A stretch of 64,000 nt of DNA from Halobaculum marinum (lineage in GTDB: Archaea; Halobacteriota; Halobacteria; Halobacteriales; Haloferacaceae). The notes under the pieces were generated by a model. It did no database searches. It worked only from the letters and a program-made list of their open reading frames with translations, and was not told where the DNA came from. Location of the stretch: positions 186,001 to 250,000 of the forward strand of contig NZ_CP119991.1 in assembly GCF_029338555.1 (NCBI RefSeq), written 5' to 3'. The position numbers and the translations under genes were made by a program. Below, one piece after another: positions 33,890 to 43,411 of the stretch. The stretch's first letter is position 1; each line of letters opens with the position of its first letter.

Positions 33890-34675
33890 TCACGCCTCAC
33901 CGAGCACGATCGTCGCGTCACGTTTGAACGACTGGTACGTCTCGGTGGCCCACGATCTGACCTCGTCGGCTTCGCTCTCGAGGAGTGCACGCGGATCGCC
34001 GTCTTCGGCCACGACCAGTTGGATCACGTCGTCGAACACGATCAGACAGTAGGGGATGTTCCCCGGATACTCGTAGATGTGCCACCGCCCCGTGTCCGCC
34101 GCCGCGTCGTTCACCTCTCGGTACTGCGGTTCGGTGAGGTGCGTCTCGGCGACGGCAGGGGTCGCGACGATCTCCATCTGTGCGCCGTCTTCGATCACCT
34201 TCCTGGCCGCGACTTCGGTCGCGTGCAATCCGGTGAACGACAACAGCCCGTACGCCCGCTCGGTGTCTCGGATCGTGTCGACCTGGTGGTTGATCATCTT
34301 GTACGGGTCACCGTCGTCGGGCACGACGAGGGTCGCGTCTGCGAAGTGACGCAAGTCGAGGTCGATGTCGCCGTAGTCCACCCACTTCAACACCGGCTGT
34401 AGCCGGCCGAACACCGCCGTCGACTCGACGAGGTCGAGGAACGACTCCGCGAGGTGTCGCCCACTCGGTGTGAGCGAGTACGTTCGATAGGAGTTCGAGA
34501 CGATTTCCTTGTCGATGAGCGCTTCGAGGTTCCGCTGGACGGTCGTTCGAGAGCAGTCGACCCGATCTCGGAGGTCGGCTCGGGTGAGCTCCGAAGCAGT
34601 CGACAGTTCCTCGAGAATCCGCACTCTGGCTGTCGAACGTGCGATAAACTCGATCTCCTGAATCGACTCCTTCAT
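33890..34675 (-). CDS. FilR1/DUF1724-type transcriptional regulator
   Basis: 261 residues from ATG 34675. The N-terminal ArsR-like winged helix (FIARSTARVRILEELSTAS, then DRVDCSRTTVQRNLEAL) is followed by a DUF1724/FilR1-type sensor domain (RHFADATLVVPDDGDPYKMI, GLHATEVAARKVIEDGAQME). That layout is typical of many haloarchaeal regulators. It lies between the divergent secreted-protein genes (31600-33657 and 34947-37781), so it may control them (inference). The longer frame to 34864 is rejected as it has poor coding character. Confidence 0.8.
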   Translation of the reverse strand: MKESIQEIEFIARSTARVRILEELSTASELTRADLRDRVDCSRTTVQRNLEALIDKEIVSNSYRTYSLTPSGRHLAESFLDLVESTAVFGRLQPVLKWVDYGDIDLDLRHFADATLVVPDDGDPYKMINHQVDTIRDTERAYGLLSFTGLHATEVAARKVIEDGAQMEIVATPAVAETHLTEPQYREVNDAAADTGRWHIYEYPGNIPYCLIVFDDVIQLVVAEDGDPRALLESEADEVRSWATETYQSFKRDATIVLGEA

Positions 34676-34946
34676 GGGAGGGTTCACACCGTGACATGTC
34701 AAAAGGACAGTTGCCAGTTGACAGCGACTGGTTCTCGTGATACGTTGCGTTTGTGACGGTTCGCCGTCCTCAGATGCTGAGCCCGGCTCGTGCAGGGGGC
34801 GAACGAATGTGCACCGGTTACACTGAATCGAGAGGGCACCGAACGTGAAACCCGAAAATGACACTCAAAGAGGAGTTAGACTGCCGAAGATCAGTTCCGA
34901 AACTCGCGTCTGACCGAACACGTCTCCTTCCTCTGAGGATCCAGCG

Positions 34947-37781
34947 ATGACTGGTAGACCCAGCGCGGGCAGACGACGCGTCCTCTCTCTGTTGCTAGTC
35001 CTCGTCGTAGTATTTGGGAGCCTCACGGTCGGTGCCACCCCAGTGCGCGGACAGACGTTGGCGGAAGGCGTTGTGATCGTCGATCAGCCAGACGAAATTG
35101 TCGTCAACCAACCCTTCGACATTAGTGTTGTCACACAATTATCGCGGTCTTCAGTAACGTGTGTCAATTGGAAGTTGACTGTCTTCGAGCAGGACTTCCT
35201 CTCCAGACAGGAGATCGGTAGCACCGAGTTCAACATGCGCGCCGACCGCGTCAACGACCCCGTCGAGCGGACAGTTACGGCGACCTTGGAGAACCAGGGA
35301 GACGGAGAAGCCGAAATCTGGGTCAGACTGAACTGCGCGAGCAATCCCTTCAGTCCGCCGCTGACGACGTGGAGGACTGAGGAGGTCAGCATCCCAGTCG
35401 TCGCGCAGGGCGATGGGTCGACGCCGACGCCGACACCCACGCCGGAGCCAGACACACCTACGCCAACTCCGACGCCAACGCCGGAACCAGCTACACCTAC
35501 ACCTACGCCAACGCCGGAGCCAGACACACCTACACCTACACCTACGCCAACGCCGGAGCCAGACACACCTACGCCAACTCCGACGCCAGAACCAGCTACA
35601 CCAACACCCACGCCAACGCCGGAACCAGCTACACCTACACCTACGCCGACGCCGGAACCAGCTACACCTACGCCGACGCCAGCGTCCACCGATGTCGATA
35701 GTTGTACCACGATCACCGAGTCCGGGACGTACGACCTCACTAGCGACATCGACGCGTCCGACGATGGGCCCTGCATCCACATCCGTGCGAGCGACGTCAC
35801 GCTCGAGGGCAACGGCAACACGATCAGCGGCCCCGGCGGCGAAGACTCCCTGGGACTGCTCGTGTACAACGGTCCCGCAGACGGCTTCGGCGACGGCGAG
35901 CGGTTGACGAACGTCACCGTCCGCGACGTCGAGATCGCCGACTGGGGCGAGGGCGTCCGCGCAGGGCCCGAAGCGGGGAGCCCCGGGCCGCAGGTCGAGT
36001 TGGACGGAGTCACGCTCAGTAACGCCGGCGGCATCGGGCTGTACGGCGCCGACGACAGTGTCCTCCGGGACGTGACCGTCACCGACAGCAAGAACGGTCT
36101 CTACCTGTGGGAGACGTCGAACGTGGTCGGTGAGGGGATCACACTCGCTGACAACGCGGGCGTCGGCCTGTTCCTCGCGCAGGTCGTCGAGGACAGTCGG
36201 TTCTCTGACGTAACCATCTCTGGAAACGAGGGCGGCGGAATCGCGTTCAGCACCGACGCCGCCGGGAACACCGTCACGGACGCCACTGTGGAGAACAACG
36301 ACGAGTACGGCGTTCGGTTCTCCGACTCCAGAGACAACCTGTTCGAACAGTCGACTGTCGCGGGGTCCAGTAGTCCGGCAGTCATCGCCGACAACGCCGC
36401 CGGCGACCAGGTGGAGGCTGTCACCATCCGGAGCGGCGAGGCCGCCGCAGTCGAGATCCGTTCGGACAGTGACCTCGGCTTGGCCGACGTGTCCATCGAC
36501 TCGCAGATCAGTGTACGCACTCCAGACGGTGGCTCGCCAGCGTCGTTCGACGCCACCCGTGACAACCCCGTTCGGATCTCGACGACAGCCGTCGACGAGC
36601 TCGGCGGCGACCAGCCCGGTGAAGCGCTCGTCGAGCGCGGGGTGACCGTCAGCAATGCCGATTCGAACGTCGTAGCCACGTTCGAGCCGTCGGACCCCGG
36701 ACCGGATGCCAGCGTGCAACTGTTCCGGTTCGTCGGGGGCAGCTGGTCGCCGATCGACGGTGCGACTGGATCGTCGCCGACGGCGACGCTTTCCGGGTCG
36801 GAGTCTGTCGCCCCCTTCGGCGTCAGAGCAGTGGAGCCTGACGACGAAGAGACACCAGAGGCACCGACACCCGACGACGCTGACGACGAACAGCCGCCAG
36901 AGACACCCACTCCTGACGACGCTGACGACGAACAACCGCCAGAGACACCGACACCCGACGACGCTGACGACGAACAACCGCCAGAGACACCGACACCCGA
37001 CGACGCTGACGACGAGCAACCGCCAGAGACGCCCACTCCCGACGACGAGAGTAGCGACACCCAAGCGACGACCGAACGGACACTCGAGATCATCTCCACA
37101 GCGGAAAACGAGTTCGAGTACGAGTTCGTCTTCGAGGGAACCGCCGAGAAGAGCGAGACGGACACGATGGCAGCCGACTCGAGTGACGACGTCGAATCGA
37201 GAGACGACGGGACAGTGGTCATCTCCGGGTCAACCGGTGACAACTCCGGAGACGCGTTCGCCGTCACCGGGGAGTTCGTCAGCGGCACGATCACCGGTGG
37301 TGAGTCGAACTACGAGATTCTGCTCGGTGGCGACGACATCACCGACCAAGTAACCGCAGTGGACGACTCCGACGACGACGAAGACACCGATGTCGACGAT
37401 GTCGAAATGTCGGTGTTGCGGATCCTCTCGACGGAGGACAACCAGTTCGAGTACGAGATCGTCGTCGCCGGCACCGCTGTGAAGAGCGAAACGGACACCG
37501 AGGCCGCCGACTCGAGCGACGATGTCGAGACGAGAGGCGACGGGACGGTGGTCATCTTTGGCTCGACCGGCGACAACTCCGGCGACGCGTACGAGATCAC
37601 CGGAACGGTCGAGGAGGCTCGCGTGATCGGTGTGAGTGACGGGTTCGAGATTCTGGTCGACGGGGAGCCTATCGACGTTGAGACGGCAGCCGAATCGGAT
37701 TCCGACGACGCAGACGATAGCGACGACGCCGAAGAGAGGATCGATGCGACCATCGGTGGCGTCGGCGCCTCCCCAGTCTGA
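34947..37781 (+). CDS. Secreted right-handed beta-helix protein with repeat linkers
   Basis: 944 residues. A Sec signal (VLSLLLVLVVVFGSLTVG) starts it. Residues 35-150 are beta-sandwich-like. Then comes a TPTPTPEPDTPTPTPTP-type linker (about 155-250). A NosD/PbH1-type parallel beta-helix follows (about 250-520) with many VTLEGNGNTIS, NVTVRDVEI-like rungs. Five copies of a TPTPDDADDEQPPE unit come next. Two copies of the beta domain shared with the vWA protein end the chain (LEIISTAENEFEYEF and LRILSTEDNQFEYEI). It is probably a surface glycoprotein-like adhesin or carbohydrate-binding protein. A GAGG stands about 12 nt before the ATG. Confidence 0.75.
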   Translation: MTGRPSAGRRRVLSLLLVLVVVFGSLTVGATPVRGQTLAEGVVIVDQPDEIVVNQPFDISVVTQLSRSSVTCVNWKLTVFEQDFLSRQEIGSTEFNMRADRVNDPVERTVTATLENQGDGEAEIWVRLNCASNPFSPPLTTWRTEEVSIPVVAQGDGSTPTPTPTPEPDTPTPTPTPTPEPATPTPTPTPEPDTPTPTPTPTPEPDTPTPTPTPEPATPTPTPTPEPATPTPTPTPEPATPTPTPASTDVDSCTTITESGTYDLTSDIDASDDGPCIHIRASDVTLEGNGNTISGPGGEDSLGLLVYNGPADGFGDGERLTNVTVRDVEIADWGEGVRAGPEAGSPGPQVELDGVTLSNAGGIGLYGADDSVLRDVTVTDSKNGLYLWETSNVVGEGITLADNAGVGLFLAQVVEDSRFSDVTISGNEGGGIAFSTDAAGNTVTDATVENNDEYGVRFSDSRDNLFEQSTVAGSSSPAVIADNAAGDQVEAVTIRSGEAAAVEIRSDSDLGLADVSIDSQISVRTPDGGSPASFDATRDNPVRISTTAVDELGGDQPGEALVERGVTVSNADSNVVATFEPSDPGPDASVQLFRFVGGSWSPIDGATGSSPTATLSGSESVAPFGVRAVEPDDEETPEAPTPDDADDEQPPETPTPDDADDEQPPETPTPDDADDEQPPETPTPDDADDEQPPETPTPDDESSDTQATTERTLEIISTAENEFEYEFVFEGTAEKSETDTMAADSSDDVESRDDGTVVISGSTGDNSGDAFAVTGEFVSGTITGGESNYEILLGGDDITDQVTAVDDSDDDEDTDVDDVEMSVLRILSTEDNQFEYEIVVAGTAVKSETDTEAADSSDDVETRGDGTVVIFGSTGDNSGDAYEITGTVEEARVIGVSDGFEILVDGEPIDVETAAESDSDDADDSDDAEERIDATIGGVGASPV

Positions 37782-38132
37782 GACCGCCGTCCACGTTCTC
37801 GCTGGACACAGCCCTCCACGCCACCGTCGTGGGGATGGAACATCGCTCGCGACGAGGTGGCACTCAACGTCAAGAGTAGATTCGGCCACGTCATCCACCA
37901 CTCCGGTGGCGGTGATGCGTTACGTCGAGGTCGGAAGTGACTGAACCACGTCTGACAGCATCGCGAGACCCCGCAGAGCGGTCGCTGATCAGCCATCGCA
38001 TCGATCCCGAGGTGGTCGAACAACGTCTCCAGCCACTTGGGGTCGTGAATGTCGGCGCGATCCTGTGGGAGAGCGGCGTTCTCTCACGCGCTCACGTCCG
38101 CGTTCCCTGAGAGCATAAGAACCCAGACGGCG
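37782..38132. other. 351-bp intergenic stretch
   Basis: Nothing recognisable. It includes a GC-rich run and the promoter zone of the zinc-ribbon regulator, where ATAAGAACCC near 38115-38125 could serve as a weak TATA. No inverted repeat or gene supported. Confidence 0.4.
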
Positions 38133-38999
38133 ATGTCGGACATCATGACGCGCCAGGCGACAACTGCCGAGGACGCGTTCGCCGCACTTGGGAGCGAACC
38201 ACGGCTCACCGTGTTGCGACACCTCGCAGACGCCGAACTCGACGGCGACTCGGCGCTCACGTTCACCGAGTTGTACGATCGATTCGAGATGGACAGCACC
38301 TCTCGACTCTCCTATCACCTCGACCAGTTGACCGACGTGTTCGTTCAGAAGACGGACGACGGGTACTCGCTGACGCCGGCAGGCGATCGCGTCGTCCGCG
38401 CCGTGCTGTCGGGCACCTTCTCCGAACAGGCGTCGTTCGAGCCGACCACCGTCGACGGGAAGTGCCCGTCCTGCGGGCACACGCAGCTCGGTGCGCGGTA
38501 TCAGGACCGGTTGCTCACGGTTCGGTGTCCGTCGTGCGAGACGACCGTCGTGACGTACGATCTGCCTCCGTCCGGGACGAAGCACCGGTCGGCCATGGAG
38601 GTGTTGCGCTCCTGCAACCGACGTGTCCACCACGAATACGCTGTTGCGCTCCGAGGGACGTGCGCGCAGTGCGGTGGGCCGACTGAGGTGACCATCGAAG
38701 AGAGCGATGGCATCTCCCGGTTCACGTGTGTGACGGACTGTACGCAGTGTCGCATGCGATTGTTCGCCCCCCTCGAGGCACGGTTGCTCCACCATCCCGC
38801 CGTGGTCTCGTTCTACTGGCAGTGCGGTATCGACATCGTAGACATCGAACTGTGGAACCTCGCAACTTATCTCGAGCAGTGGGAGACAGAGTACCTCGAC
38901 GGCGAGGAATTCCGGTGTGCGGTGACGGTCACACACGGGTCCGAGACGCTCCGGACCGTCGTCGACGCCGACCTCGATGTGACGATTGTCGACACGTAG
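38133..38999 (+). CDS. ArsR-like regulator with zinc ribbons (DUF7351-like)
   Basis: 288 residues from ATG 38133 (a second ATG at 38145 is also possible). The winged helix is at 10-85 (EDAFAALGSEPRLTVLRHL, FEMDSTSRLSYHLDQLTDVF). Two zinc-ribbon-like pairs follow: CPSCGH...CPSCE near 110-140, and CAQCGG...CVTDCTQC near 180-215. The layout matches the haloarchaeal ArsR-DUF7351 family. The C-terminal part (YWQCGIDIVDIELWNLATYL) is typical of it. Likely a DNA-binding regulator upstream of the CPBP/ABC genes. Confidence 0.75.
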   Translation: MSDIMTRQATTAEDAFAALGSEPRLTVLRHLADAELDGDSALTFTELYDRFEMDSTSRLSYHLDQLTDVFVQKTDDGYSLTPAGDRVVRAVLSGTFSEQASFEPTTVDGKCPSCGHTQLGARYQDRLLTVRCPSCETTVVTYDLPPSGTKHRSAMEVLRSCNRRVHHEYAVALRGTCAQCGGPTEVTIEESDGISRFTCVTDCTQCRMRLFAPLEARLLHHPAVVSFYWQCGIDIVDIELWNLATYLEQWETEYLDGEEFRCAVTVTHGSETLRTVVDADLDVTIVDT

Positions 39000-39103
39000 T
39001 CGACCCCATCGACCGACCGTTGCTCAACGATTTTTGAGTAGTGCCACTGACAATATGACACAATAGTAACAAGATATTTCTCACCGGTGGGCAACTCCTC
39101 TCT

Positions 39104-39988
39104 GTGAACGCCTCGATCGCAGAGCAGATTCGAAACCACCGAATCGCCTCGTTTTTCGTACTGACGTACGCCCTCTCGTGGACGCTGGAGACCATCCCGA
39201 TCCTCCTCGGAATGGAGCCGTCGTGGACGCGCTGGATCATCGATGGGTTCCTCAGTCCCCTCTCGCCCGGCGTCGCCGCGGCGATCGTACTCTCCGTGAG
39301 CGGGGAGAGCGTCCGTGGATGGCTTCGCGACATCCTCCGGTGGCGCGTCCACCCCATGTGGTACGCGTTCGCCATCCTGGTCCCGTTCGGCATCACGTAC
39401 GCCGCCGGTGTCGCCGCGTGGCTGCTCGGCGGCCCCATCGACTGGGCAGCGTTCGAGGTTGACCCCACCAGTATTGTCATCGGCATCGTGCTCGGGACGT
39501 TCCTCGGTGGCGGGCAGGAGGAACTCGGCTGGCGCGGGTTCGCACAGCCCGAACTCCAGGCCCGGTACGGTGGCCTCACCGCCGCTGTCATCGTCGGCGT
39601 CTTCTGGGGACTGTGGCACCTCCCGCAGTTCGTCTTCCCGGGTGGGATGCGCGCCGACTGGCCGCTCGCGCTCACCGCCTCCTACTTCGTGGGCATCATC
39701 GCGTTCTCCATTCTCCTCGCCGTCGTGTTCAACGGGTCCCGCGGGAGCGCACTCCTCGCGATGATCATGCACGGCACCGACAACTCGACGCAGGGCCGCA
39801 TCCCGCTTGATGTCGACACGGTCCTCATCGACGGCGCCGTCAACTTCGAGTCGCTCGTCTCCCTCTACATCTCGCACGCGGTTCTCACGTGGCTCGTCGT
39901 GCTCGTGGTCGTCGCAATCGTCGGGACCGTACTCTACCAACAGCGAGTCGATCTGGGGACGCTTCGGTCCCGGACGGAGGTGCGGTGA
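39104..39988 (+). CDS. CPBP-family membrane protease (1)
   Basis: 294 residues with a GTG start at 39104. Eight or so membrane segments. Active-site motifs of the CAAX/CPBP type: EELGWRG near 145, a second motif with FWGLWHLP near 168, and a His in IMHGTDN near 228. Its stop overlaps the ATG of the ABC ATPase by one base (TGATG), so they are coupled. Substrate unknown; in haloarchaea such proteins often sit next to ABC transporters. Confidence 0.8.
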   Translation: MNASIAEQIRNHRIASFFVLTYALSWTLETIPILLGMEPSWTRWIIDGFLSPLSPGVAAAIVLSVSGESVRGWLRDILRWRVHPMWYAFAILVPFGITYAAGVAAWLLGGPIDWAAFEVDPTSIVIGIVLGTFLGGGQEELGWRGFAQPELQARYGGLTAAVIVGVFWGLWHLPQFVFPGGMRADWPLALTASYFVGIIAFSILLAVVFNGSRGSALLAMIMHGTDNSTQGRIPLDVDTVLIDGAVNFESLVSLYISHAVLTWLVVLVVVAIVGTVLYQQRVDLGTLRSRTEVR

Positions 39989-40929
39989 TGGCGGCGATCG
40001 AGACCCAGAACCTCACGAAACGCTACGGAAGCGACGTCTACGCCATCAACGACCTCTCGTTGACCGTCGAGGAGGGTGAGGTGTTCGGCTTCCTCGGTCC
40101 CAACGGTGCCGGCAAGTCGACGACCATCGACATCCTGCTCGATTACGTCCGTCCGTCCGCTGGCTCGGCGACAGTCCTGGGCTACGATGCCCAGCGCGAT
40201 GCGGACGCGATTCACCAGCGCGTCGGCATCCTCCCGGACGGCTACAGTCTGTACGACCGGCTCAGCGGGCGCGACCACATCGAGTTCGCCGTCGATCTGA
40301 AAGGGGTGAACGACGACCCCGACGACGTGCTCGACCGCGTCGGGCTCGACGCATCGGCCGCCGCGCGACCGGCGGGGACCTACTCCAAAGGGATGAGCCA
40401 ACGGCTGGCGCTCGGGATGGCGCTCGTCGGCGATCCGGACCTGCTGATCCTCGACGAGCCCTCGACGGGACTCGACCCCGACGGCATCGCCGACATCCGC
40501 GAGATCACCCTCGACCACGCCGCCGACGGCGGCACGGTGTTCTTCTCCTCGCACATCCTTAGTCAAGTCGAGGCGGTCTGTGACCGCGTCGGGATCTTGA
40601 ACCGAGGGCGACTGGTCGCCGTCGACACCATCGACGGGCTCCGCGACGCCGTCGGCACCGGCTCGACTATCAGGCTGACCGTCAACACGCCACCCAGGGG
40701 GCTCACCGCAGATTCAATGGAGGGTGTCGCCGACATCGTCGTCGACGGCGACACCGTCCACGCGACGTGTACCGACCCGGCCGCGAAGATTGCCGTCGTC
40801 GACGCGGTGCGCGCGGCAGGCAGTACCGTCCTCGACATCGAGACCCGCGAACCGTCGCTCGAAGACCTCTTCGCCGAATACACCCACACGGAGCCAGCGC
40901 CCACGACGGTCGCCGAGGTGAGCCGATGA
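39988..40929 (+). CDS. ABC transporter ATP-binding protein
   Basis: 313 residues. Walker A GPNGAGKST near 41-49, a signature like YSKGMSQRLALG near 133-144, Walker B LLILDEPSTGLD near 152-163 and switch His in SSHIL. The C-terminal 90 residues are an accessory domain as in ABC-2-type exporters. Stop overlaps the permease start (ATGA). Confidence 0.9.
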   Translation: MAAIETQNLTKRYGSDVYAINDLSLTVEEGEVFGFLGPNGAGKSTTIDILLDYVRPSAGSATVLGYDAQRDADAIHQRVGILPDGYSLYDRLSGRDHIEFAVDLKGVNDDPDDVLDRVGLDASAAARPAGTYSKGMSQRLALGMALVGDPDLLILDEPSTGLDPDGIADIREITLDHAADGGTVFFSSHILSQVEAVCDRVGILNRGRLVAVDTIDGLRDAVGTGSTIRLTVNTPPRGLTADSMEGVADIVVDGDTVHATCTDPAAKIAVVDAVRAAGSTVLDIETREPSLEDLFAEYTHTEPAPTTVAEVSR

Positions 40930-41762
40930 GCTGGCGGATCATCGCGCGCCGGGAGTTCACGGACGCGGTCCAATCCCGGCTCCTCTGGGGCGTCGTCGCC
41001 ATCGTCGCTATCATGATCGCGTTGACGTCTGCCGTCCCACTACTGCTCCCTGGCGCGAACGCGTCCGCACTCTCGGGTCTGGGCGCCGCCAGCGAGTTCG
41101 CCGCGATGCTGGTTCCGATCGTCGCGCTCGTCGCCGCGTACCTCGCCATCGCTGGCGAACGGGAGTCGGGGAGCCTGCGACTCCTGCTCGCGCTCGAACC
41201 GAACCGTCGGCGGGTCGTCCTCGGGAAGTTCGTCGGCCGGAGCGCCGTCGTCGTCGCGGGGCTGAGTATCGGCTTCCTGCTGGCCAGTGGCGTCACGTGG
41301 TTCGTCTACGGGGGCGTCCCGATCGTCCCGTTCCTGGCCGTGTTGACGCTCACCGTCGGCCTTGGGGTCGCCTTCGTGGGCCTCGCGATCGGCATCTCCG
41401 CGGCGACGAGCACCCGTTCACGAGCGATGACGCTGGGCATCGCCAGCTATCTCGGGCTGTCTCTCCTCTGGGACCTGATCCCACAAGGTGCCCACCTTGT
41501 CGTCGAGGGGGGTCCGCCCAGCGGGTCCGTCCCCGGCTGGTTCCTCCTACTCGAGGGGTTCAGTCCGTCCGGTGCCTACAGCGCTCTCGTGATCCGCGCG
41601 ATCAGCGCCAGCGATCCGTCCATGCCCAGTGCTGCGGACCTGCTCGGTGGGACACTGCCGGTCTACCTGGAGTGGTGGGTGTTCGCGCTCATCCTCCTCG
41701 CGTGGACCGTCCTGCCGCTCGTGGCCGGCTACTGGACGTTCGCACGAGCAGACCTGAACTGA
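40926..41762 (+). CDS. ABC-2 type permease
   Basis: 278 residues, MSWRIIARREFTDAVQSRLL at the start, typical of ABC-2/NatB-type permeases. About six membrane segments. It forms the export pair with the ATPase at 39988-40929. Substrate not known; possibly a peptide, ion or lipid. Confidence 0.85.
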   Translation: MSWRIIARREFTDAVQSRLLWGVVAIVAIMIALTSAVPLLLPGANASALSGLGAASEFAAMLVPIVALVAAYLAIAGERESGSLRLLLALEPNRRRVVLGKFVGRSAVVVAGLSIGFLLASGVTWFVYGGVPIVPFLAVLTLTVGLGVAFVGLAIGISAATSTRSRAMTLGIASYLGLSLLWDLIPQGAHLVVEGGPPSGSVPGWFLLLEGFSPSGAYSALVIRAISASDPSMPSAADLLGGTLPVYLEWWVFALILLAWTVLPLVAGYWTFARADLN

Positions 41763-41780
41763 CACCACCTCACAGCACCC

Positions 41781-42491
41781 GTGCCCGCAACTCCACTCGG
41801 CGACGACGCACAGACACGACCCGAATCCGGCATCGATCGCTCGTTCAGCCAGTCCCAACTCCGACGTGGCGTGATCATCCTCCTCGCGTTCGTCGCGATG
41901 CGTGCGCTCCTCTGGGGACCGCTCTGGACGCAGCCAACGCCCGCCGACCCACTCCAGTTCGGCGGACTGGTGCTCGTGACGATCATCGTCGGCTCGGTCG
42001 GACTCGTCTACGTCGGATTCACCAGGTGGGTCGGCGTGGACATCGTCTCGTGGTGGGTCGATCGAGAGTACCTGCTCCGGGACCTCGTGTGGGGGGTCGC
42101 CGGGTTCGTCCTCGCGCTCCTCGTCACACTGGGGGTGGCGGTCGGAGGCCAGTCACTGCTCGGGCCACCTCCGTCGAACGCGCCGGTCGCGGTCGCTCCG
42201 TCGCCGATTGGGACGCTCCTCCTCCTCGTGTTCGGACTCGCGGTCGCCTCATTCCAGGAGGAGACGCTGTTCCGGGGCTTCCTCCAGACCGAGCTCGCGA
42301 GCCGATACGGAGCGTGGCCCGCGGTGGTCCTCCAGGCCGGCGCGTTTTCAGTCGCCCACGTTGGGTACTACCCACTCACAGCGTGGTACCTGTTCGTGGC
42401 GTCGTTCGCTAGTGGGCTCGTCTACGGCTGGCTCCGAAAGCGCCGCGGGCGACTCCTCGCGCCGGGAATCGCTCACGGGTTGCTCGGGTGA
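41781..42491 (+). CDS. CPBP-family membrane protease (2)
   Basis: 236 residues; a GTG start 18 bp after the permease. It has motifs EETLFRG near 155, FSVAHVGYY, and IAHGLLG at the very C-terminus. The protein is membrane-embedded and belongs to the same operon as the ABC transporter. It is a second protease of the family in one operon. Confidence 0.75.
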   Translation: MPATPLGDDAQTRPESGIDRSFSQSQLRRGVIILLAFVAMRALLWGPLWTQPTPADPLQFGGLVLVTIIVGSVGLVYVGFTRWVGVDIVSWWVDREYLLRDLVWGVAGFVLALLVTLGVAVGGQSLLGPPPSNAPVAVAPSPIGTLLLLVFGLAVASFQEETLFRGFLQTELASRYGAWPAVVLQAGAFSVAHVGYYPLTAWYLFVASFASGLVYGWLRKRRGRLLAPGIAHGLLG

Positions 42492-42521
42492 GTGCGGTCA
42501 GCCCCGAGGTGGTGGCTTCGC

Positions 42522-43313
42522 TCACCCGTCGGTCGGCGGGTCCAGTCCGTGCGCAGCCTCGATGAGGTCCCGTAACCGCTGGACGAACCGTGCAGCGGGG
42601 CCACCGTCGACGACGTCGTGGTCGAACGTCACGGTGAGGTGGAGGATCTCTCGCGTCGTGATCTTTCCGTCGACGAATCGGGGTTTCTCGCTGATGCCAC
42701 CGACGGTCAACTGCACGGTGTAGTTCGTCGGACTGATCGCCCACCCACCTCCCGCTCCGAACATCCCCACGGAGGTGACACTGACCGTCCCCGCGACGTC
42801 CCTCCACCGTCGGGGGAACCACTGTGGGAGCCGCCAGACGAGTCGTCGAATGGCCCCCGGAAGCCGAAACGCCAACTCGCCCAGTCGTGAGAGGTTCGTC
42901 GGGTCTGCGGCTTCCTGTGCCGTCCGGATCTCGTCGTGGATCGAGCGTACGGACCGATCGTTCGCCGTCCTGACGACGTGCGGAACGGCCATCCGGTCAC
43001 CGCGAATCGTCGTCTCGACGAGGACGTTCACGTCGACGGCTTCGAACACGTGGACCCGCCCACGCCAGTCGCGATAGGCGTTGACGTGCGGGTGGTCGTC
43101 GAGCGCACGCGCGAGACAGTAGACGAGAAAGCCGGTGAACGACAGCGAGTCACCCGTCTCCACCTCGATGGCCTCGATACGCCGGCGTGCTTCGGTCACG
43201 TCGACCTCGATGAGGCCGTGAACGTTGCTCCGGCGGCCTGCCGCCCGCATGTAATCGACCGTCCCACGTCGACGGGTGGGGAACGGCTCGACTCGATCCC
43301 TGCGGTCGCCCAT
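42522..43313 (-). CDS. Freestanding E2-type acyltransferase domain
   Basis: 263 residues, like the catalytic domain of 2-oxoacid dehydrogenase E2 (PF00198): RRSNVHGLIEVDVTEARRRI, a long middle, and the catalytic DHDVVDGG near the C-terminus (about 236-243). There is no lipoyl or peripheral-binding domain, and no E1/E3 genes are adjacent. The role may be acyl or acetyl transfer in a different pathway. The start at ATG 43313 is plausible. Confidence 0.7.
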   Translation of the reverse strand: MGDRRDRVEPFPTRRRGTVDYMRAAGRRSNVHGLIEVDVTEARRRIEAIEVETGDSLSFTGFLVYCLARALDDHPHVNAYRDWRGRVHVFEAVDVNVLVETTIRGDRMAVPHVVRTANDRSVRSIHDEIRTAQEAADPTNLSRLGELAFRLPGAIRRLVWRLPQWFPRRWRDVAGTVSVTSVGMFGAGGGWAISPTNYTVQLTVGGISEKPRFVDGKITTREILHLTVTFDHDVVDGGPAARFVQRLRDLIEAAHGLDPPTDG

Positions 43314-43411
43314 AGCAGGTGTTCAGTGGCCGACACCATACCTCTTGACGTGGTGACGAGTTCGAGAACGCAGATAGTCCGTCAGGACAGGTGGGAGCTG
43401 TCGGACTCCTC

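Noticed and set aside
35151-37064. 637-codon minus-strand frame
   Set aside because: It lies opposite the beta-helix protein; its Trp/Arg/Cys-rich repeats are just the antisense of the TPTP and DDADDEQPPE linkers.
37782-38132. Possible transposase fragment
   Set aside because: No stretch in any frame held a recognisable transposase motif.
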